From: Acephala macrosclerotiorum
Lineage: Eukaryota > Ascomycota > Leotiomycetes > Helotiales > Mollisiaceae
Direction of reading: 5' to 3'
Length of the DNA stretch: 42,740 bases
Assembly (NCBI GenBank): GCA_014904845.1
Contig: MU119581.1
Coordinates: 1 to 42,740 of the forward strand
Below the pieces are notes generated by a model that was given only the letters and a program-made list of their open reading frames with translations, did not search any database and was not told the origin of the DNA. The translations under genes and the position numbers were made by a program. How positions within the stretch are numbered: position 1 is the first letter of the stretch; the number at the start of each line of letters is the position of its first letter. Of the stretch, positions 35,518 through 42,740 are shown one piece after another.

Positions 35518-38500
35518 ATTAAAAAAATTTAATAAAAAATCGTATATAATAAATAAAAAATAAAATTATATTAATAATTTATAAAAATTAATATTATTAA
35601 AAAATAATAAAATTTATATTATTTATTAATTTATTGTTTTATTAATAAAATATTAATTATAAAATTTAATACAGATTATAAAAAATTATATTAAAAAATA
35701 ATTATAAATAATAATTATTTTTATTAAAAAATATAAAATAAATATTTATTATTAATAATATTAAAAAAAAAAATTTTATTTTAATATATTTTAAATAAAT
35801 AAATATAAAAGTTTTTATATATTATATACGATATTTAATTATATTTTTAATATATTATAATTAAAATTATATAAAAAAAAAATTATAAAAAAATAATAAA
35901 TAATAAATAAAAAAACAATAAAAATTAATAATAAAAATAAAATTTTCAAATAAAATTTTTATTTTAATTTAAAATATTTTATATAATAATTATTTAAATA
36001 ATATAAATAAAATTAATATTATAATCGAATATATTCGAATTAAAATCGATTTAATTTATAAATAATTAATTAAATAATAAAAAAAAAATTTAATTATAAA
36101 AATTATTTAAAACTTTTAAAATAATATTTTTATTAATTTATTTGTAATTTATTATAACGTATAAATATATTTTAAATATATATTTTTTTTAATAATTTTT
36201 TTACGAACGAAATAATATTAAATATTAATATATTTTATTTAAATATAAAATTAAATTTTTTTTTACAAATATAATAACGTTTTAATTATTTTCATAAATA
36301 ATAATAATATTAATATTTAAATTATTAAAATTAATTTGTTTAAAAATTTTTTAAAATTGAATTATTTTTTTAATTATATTCGTTTATTTAATATATTTGA
36401 CTTTGTATAATAAAAACGAAATTATAAATTAACGTTTAACAAATTAATTAATAATTATCAATTTTATATTAAAAACGAATTTTAATATTAATCGTTTAAT
36501 ATTTCGATTTTCGATTTAATTAAAATTAATATAATTTTTAAATAATTAAAACGATTTTTAAAAAATTAAATTTATATTAAATATATTTTAAATATATTAA
36601 AAAATTTTTTTTAATGTTTTTATATATTTTTTAATCGAGTTTAAAATAAATCGATTAATAATTAAAACGATATAAATAAAATTAAATTATATATTAAATA
36701 TAATATATATAAAAAAATTAATAATAAATTAATATATTCGTTGAAAAAAAAAATTTTTAATAATTTTTTTCTATTAAAATTAATTAAATCGTTAATTTTA
36801 TTAAAATATTAATAATAAAATAAATTAATATATTATTATTTTTAAAAAAATTTTAAAAATAAACAATTTATAAAAAACGAAAAAAATAATAAAAATAATA
36901 TTAAATAATTTTTATATTTAAATAAAAATAATATAAATTAAAATCGAATATATAAAAATAAAAATTAAATTGTTTTTTGATAATATTAATATTTTTTTAT
37001 AAATTATTAATAATAATAAAATCATTAATATAAATAATAATAATTATATTTTTTTAATAAAAAACAAAAATATTAATATTAAAATATTTAAAATTTTATT
37101 TTAAAAAAAATTATATTATATACGAAATAATTATTTAAAATTATATAAAATTTTATTTAATTTAATAATTTTTAAAACGCTATATTTATTAAATAAATTA
37201 ATATAAATTTTAATATTAATTTTTTTATAAAAAAAATACGTTTTTATATTTATTTAATTAATTTTTTTTATTATTCGAAATCGCGTATTATTTATTGTAT
37301 TTTATATCGTAAAATTTTTCTCGTAATATTATATTTAATTCGAAATATTTATTTTTTTATAAATAATTTTCAAATGTTTAAATATTTTATTTTTATTTTT
37401 ATTTTATTTTTTATTAACAATATATATTTTTTTTATATTATTATTTTTTATTATTTTTATTATAAACAATTTATAATTTGTTTAAATATTTGAAATTTGA
37501 AAAATTTATTTAAATTTGTATAATTTAAAAAAAAAAAAAATTATTATAAAATACAAAATAAAATAAAAATTAAAATTATATATATTAATAATAAATTTAA
37601 TATAAAAAAAAAATTAAATCGAAAAAATTAAAAAATTATTAAACATATAAATAATTAAAAAAAAAAATTAATTCGATTTAATATTAAAATTTATTTTATT
37701 TTTAATAAATAAAATAAAAATAAATTGATTTTATTTTTAATATTTTAATCAAATTTCAATTTTTAAATACAATTTTTTTTTATTATTTAAAAAAATAAAA
37801 TTTTTTTTAATAAAAAATCGTTTAATTGAATTTAATAAAATATTTTTACGTTAAAAATTTAATTAATAATTTATATAAAAACAATAAAATAATTTTATAT
37901 TAATTTTTTTAATTTTTATTAAAATTATAATAATAAATAATAAAATTAAACATTTTAATATAATTATAATTAAAAATTTTTATTATATTACGTTTTAAAT
38001 AATAATTTATTAATTACAAAATAATATAATTAAAAATAAAAATAATACGTATATTTAATCGTTTTTAATTAAAATTTAAAATTAAAATTAATATTTTTAA
38101 AAAAAAAAAATTTTTTAAATAATTTAATTAAATCGTACGAATAAATTATTTATTTTTAATAAATATAATTCGATAAATTTTTAATTGATTTTTTTTTTAA
38201 AAAAACTTTATAAAATTTATTAATTACGTATTTTTTTTTTTATTATTTTATAATCGTTTAATTATTTAATTTTTATTTTAAAATTTAAAATAATTTTTAA
38301 AATAAATAAAATAATTTGTAATTTTATTTTTAAATTTAATAATATATATTCGCATTAATTTGATTTTATAATATATAAACGTAATAAAAAATCTATTATT
38401 ATTAAATTTTTTAATAAAAATTAAATCGATTATATTAAAATAAATTAATTTTATTATATATTTTTTTTATATATAATATATATATTATAAATATATAATT

Positions 38501-41345
38501 TATTTTTAAATTTTATTATAAAATCGATTAAAAATTTACTAAGTTTTTAAATATTAAAATAATTTATATAATTATATTTAATAAGTTTATTTTAAACAAT
38601 TATATAAATTTTAAATAATTTAAATAAATAAAAATTTTATTTAATTAAAATTTTAATAATTAAAATAATAATTATTATAAAACGATATAAAAAAATTATT
38701 CGATTTGATTAAAAAATTAAAAATCGTTTTATATAAAAATATTAATTTTATATTTATTAATTATTTACGAAATTAAATTTTTGTAAAATTATAAATAAAA
38801 AATTTTATTTTTAAAAAATTGAAAAATCGAAATAAAATTATATAATCTTATAAACGAATATTATTTGATATTAATAAAAATAAATATTATTAATTTTTTA
38901 TTCGAATTTAAAATCGGAATAAAAACGTTTTTAATTTTTTTAAATTTAATTTAATTCTTTTTATTTTTTTATATAATTTAAAATTATTAAATTGAAAATT
39001 AATATTTTAAAATAAATTAATAATAAGATAATTAATATAATTAATATTAATAATTTAATCGTTTTTAAAAAATTTAATAAAAAAAATTATATTAAATAAA
39101 AAAAAATAAAAATAAAAAAAAACGAATATAAAAATCGATTTATTATTAATAATTAAAATTAAAAATTGTAAATTATAATTATAATTATATTAATAAATTT
39201 TATAAATAAAATAAAAAATAATATAAATTCAATTCAAATTTTTAATTTTTTTAAAAATAAATTTATTGTATTATTTAATTTTTATTTATTATTATTTTTA
39301 TTTTTTTAATATTAAAATTTTTTTTAAAATAAAAATATTTAATCAAATATTTAATTTTAATATAATATAATTTTTTATAATAATCGCAAAAATTTTAAAA
39401 GTTTAATAAACAATTATTAATTATAAAAACAATTTTAATATTAATAATAAACGAATTTTATTATTTTTTATTAAATAATTTTTAAATTATTATATTTTAT
39501 TTAATTGTAAAATTTTTAAACGTTTAAATAAAATTATAAATTTTTATATATAAATTTAAATTTTTAAAAAACTATAAAATTAATTTAAAAAATTAATAAT
39601 AATTTTATATTTAATTAAAATAAAAATATAAAAATATATAATAAAATATATTAATTTTTTAATTTTAATAAATTGTTTTAAATGAAAAATATTTAATATT
39701 TAATAAATTTAATTAAAAAATTTTATTTTTTTTTAATTATTATATTTACATCGATTTTTAATAATAAAATAATTTCAATATTATTATTTTTTTTAAATAA
39801 AAATTTTTTTATTATATATTATTTTAAATAAAAATTATTAATTATATTTCGTTTTATAAACAAATTTTTTTTATATTAATCGTATTATTTTAAATTTTAA
39901 ATTTCATAATTAAATACAATTTAAATAATTATTATATAATATAATTAAAATCGAATTAATTTTTTTGATTTTTAAAAATTAAAATAAAATTAAATATTTT
40001 TTTTTTATAAATATTTTAATTTTTTTAATTATTATTTAAATTCGAATATAATAATATAAATCGCGTATTTTAATAATTGAAATTTTAATTTAAAAAATAA
40101 AATATAATATTAAAAAAATATTTTTTAAAATTCATTATAAATACGAAATAAAAATATTAATAAAAGATTTTTAATTATTTAAACATAAATTTTAAATTGA
40201 TTTATAATTAATTATATTCGTTTTTTTATTAATAATAAAAAATTTTATAAAAAAAAACCATTTTTTTAAAAATAAAAAAACTTAATTAATAAATAATTAA
40301 AAATTACAAATAATTAAATATTTTAATATTTAAAAATAATTTATATATTATAAAATTGAAAATATTTATAAAATTTAAAAAAAAAATTTAATTTTTTAAA
40401 AATTAATATTTATAAACGAAAAAATATTATTATTATTATTTGTAATTAATAGTAAATTGTAAAATTTATTAAAAATATTAATAAAAATATTAAATATATT
40501 TTAAATAATATTTTTAAAATAATAAAATTATTAATTAAAATAATATTAAAATTATAATTATTTAAATTAAATTTTTTTTTTATAAAAAATATAAAATATA
40601 ACATTTTATTAATTTTATATTTTTTTTATTTATTTTATTTTTATTTAATTTATTTAAATTATTTAAATTTTTAATATTTTTTTTTAATTTAAATTAAAAT
40701 TCGTTTATAATTATTTTTAATATTTTGTATTTTATATAAAAAATATATATTTAATTATTATAATAATATTTATAAAACAAATTGTAATTAATATAATTAA
40801 ATATTATTATTAAAATTTAAAAAATTTATTTAAAATTTATATAATAATAATTTTTTATTAAAAAATATTTTAAAATAAAAATAAAAATAAATTTAATTTA
40901 AAATATAATCGAATTATTTAATTAATAATAATTTTTTTTAATAAATTAAAAATAAAATAATTTATATTAAAATTTATTTATAATTTATTTTAATTTTAAA
41001 AAATATTTTAATATTGAATTTTTTTTTTTTTTTAAAATTTAATAAACGTTTAAAAATATTTTAAATTTAAAAACAAAAAAATAAATTTATTTAAAAATTA
41101 AAAAATTTATATTTATAAAATAAAAAAAATATTTAAATTATTTTAAAATATTAAAAATAATATAAATTTAAATTTAAAATAAATAAATAAAAATACAAAT
41201 AAAATTATAATAAAAATATATATATTTTAAATTATTTTATAAAAGAATTTTTAAATATTTAAAATTGTTTAAATTTTTTAAAATTTTTTAAATTTTTTTA
41301 AAAAAAAAAATTTAAAAAAATTTAATTAAAATAATTAAAAATTCG

Positions 41346-41432
41346 AAAAAAATAAAAAAAATAAAAAATAAAATAAAAAATAAAATAAAAATAAATATAA
41401 AAATAAAAATAAAAATAAATAATATTTCAAAT
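41346..41432. repeat. A-rich simple repeat (AAAAAT/AAAAT)n
   Basis: About 85 bases of A-tracts of four to seven residues are separated by single T residues, with no other base in most of the tract. Confidence 0.7.
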
Positions 41433-42740
41433 TATAAAAAATAAATAATTAAATAAATAATTTTCAAATAAATATATAATTTTATATAAAATTCGAATTT
41501 ATAATTTATTAAAAAATATAAAAAAAAAATATTTATTTTTAATATATAAAAAAAATAAAAAAAAGTTTATATATAAAAAAAATAAAAAACTTTTTATTTT
41601 AATAAAATTATTAATATTATTATTAATATTATTATTATTATTTTGAATTTTTATTTTATTAATTATAAATAAATTAATTTGATTTTTTTTAAATTTTTGT
41701 AAAATTGTTTTAATATATTTTTTTCGTATTTTTAATTTGATATTTTATAAAAATATAATTTTTAATTTCGTATATTTTTGTTTTAAAATTATAAAATTTT
41801 AAATAATTAATTAATAAATAACAAATTAAAAAAATATTTTTTCAATTATTTTTTATAAAATTATTATTGAATTTTTTAATTAAAAAACGTATATTTTATT
41901 ATAATTACGTATATAAATTATTTAAAATATAACGTCGAATTATATTATATAATTTTATATTTGTTTTTAAATAATTATTTATAATTTAAATATATTTTAA
42001 AAAAGTAATATTTTTTTATTAATTTCGATTTTTAAATTAATAAATATATTAATATATTTTATTTATTTATAGTAATTTTATAATTTTTTTTTTTTAAAAA
42101 AAATTATAAATTTCAATTTTCGATTACAATTTATCATTATACGATTTTATTGAAATTGTATAATATAAAAAAATATTATTTCAAAAAAAATCAAAAATTA
42201 ATAATAATTATTTTTAATAAAATATAATACGATTTTATTATTATTATATTATTATAAAAAGTTTTTTTAATATTAAATATTAAAAATTTATTATTTATAA
42301 AAATTTAATATAAATAATTAAAATAATTTATTTAAAATTTATTTATAATATTTTATTATATTAAAATAATATATTTTTTAATAATTATTTTTTAATATTT
42401 AAAAAAGAATTTAATATAAAATTTTATTTTTTCAAAAATTATTATTTTTAAAATTTTTATTTTTTTAATATTCATTATATAATTTTTTATTTTTTATTGT
42501 ATTTTTAAATTAATAATTTAAAATTATTATTAAATTAATAAATATTAAAATATTTAATAATTAATATTTTTTATTTATATATTTTTTATTTTTATAATTT
42601 TCGTTTTTATAATTATATATTTTATTTTTTACGTTTTTTGTTTTTATAATATTTATTATTAATATTTTATATTAATTCGTTATTTTTATAATTTTTTATA
42701 TAATTTTTTATATAATATTTTATATATAATTTTTTTTTTT

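Larger units (their letters stand above)
30824..42740. other. Extremely AT-rich desert to the window end
   Basis: No gene is visible in almost 12 kb. Some 60-base lines (for example 38461-38520 and 40801-40860) contain no G or C at all. The G and C that occur are mostly CpG. Simple repeats are noted separately. This is consistent with deeply RIP-mutated heterochromatin. No boundaries between former elements could be drawn. Confidence 0.65.

Noticed and set aside
1..42740. CRISPR arrays, rRNA, or a mitochondrial origin for the AT-rich DNA
   Set aside because: No regularly spaced repeats with unique spacers and no rRNA or tRNA signatures are visible. Nuclear spliceosomal introns and LTR copies argue against an organelle.

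Overview
The window looks like a chromosomal segment of a filamentous ascomycete (Pezizomycotina). The evidence is: short GT-AG introns of about 43-98 nt in both genes, a fungal NLR-type gene (alpha/beta hydrolase-NACHT-WD40), a fungal-type ketosamine kinase, and repeats decayed to extreme A+T with the transition pattern expected of repeat-induced point mutation (RIP). The species cannot be told from the sequence. All compositions were judged by eye, not computed.

Layout: (1) 1-7250 is an AT desert. Bases 1-~4020 are moderately decayed and may be a retroelement relic. Bases ~4230-7275 are far more decayed, with direct repeats near both ends and a hairpin-bearing repeat unit inside. (2) 7255-15535 is an island of ordinary composition with two divergently transcribed genes: a five-exon fructosamine/ketosamine-3-kinase on the minus strand (7810-9197) and a six-exon SesB-like hydrolase-NACHT-WD40 receptor on the plus strand (9777-15006). 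About 580 bp separates their starts. (3) 15536-21078 is an AT desert with a large imperfect inverted repeat (~15590-18090), further pieces of the family seen at 4.5-7.2 kb, and a decayed tandem-repeat tract. (4) 21084-27433 is a complete LTR retrotransposon in outline: two 208-bp LTRs, an ATATA target-site duplication and a RIP-destroyed interior. (5) 27439-42740 is an AT desert holding one solo LTR (30611-30818, duplication ATTAT) of the same family and simple repeats, with no recognisable gene.

The kinase would repair early glycation products (fructosamines) in the cytosol. The NLR is a predicted STAND-class sensor of non-self or heterokaryon incompatibility, with a lipase/esterase-like effector domain at its N-terminus, a NACHT switch and a WD40 sensor. 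They may share a promoter region, but nothing else links their functions. The most unusual signals are in the non-genic DNA: nearly all remaining G and C in the oldest deserts sit in CpG, and a GC-rich core of about 50 bp in each of three LTR copies has escaped decay.
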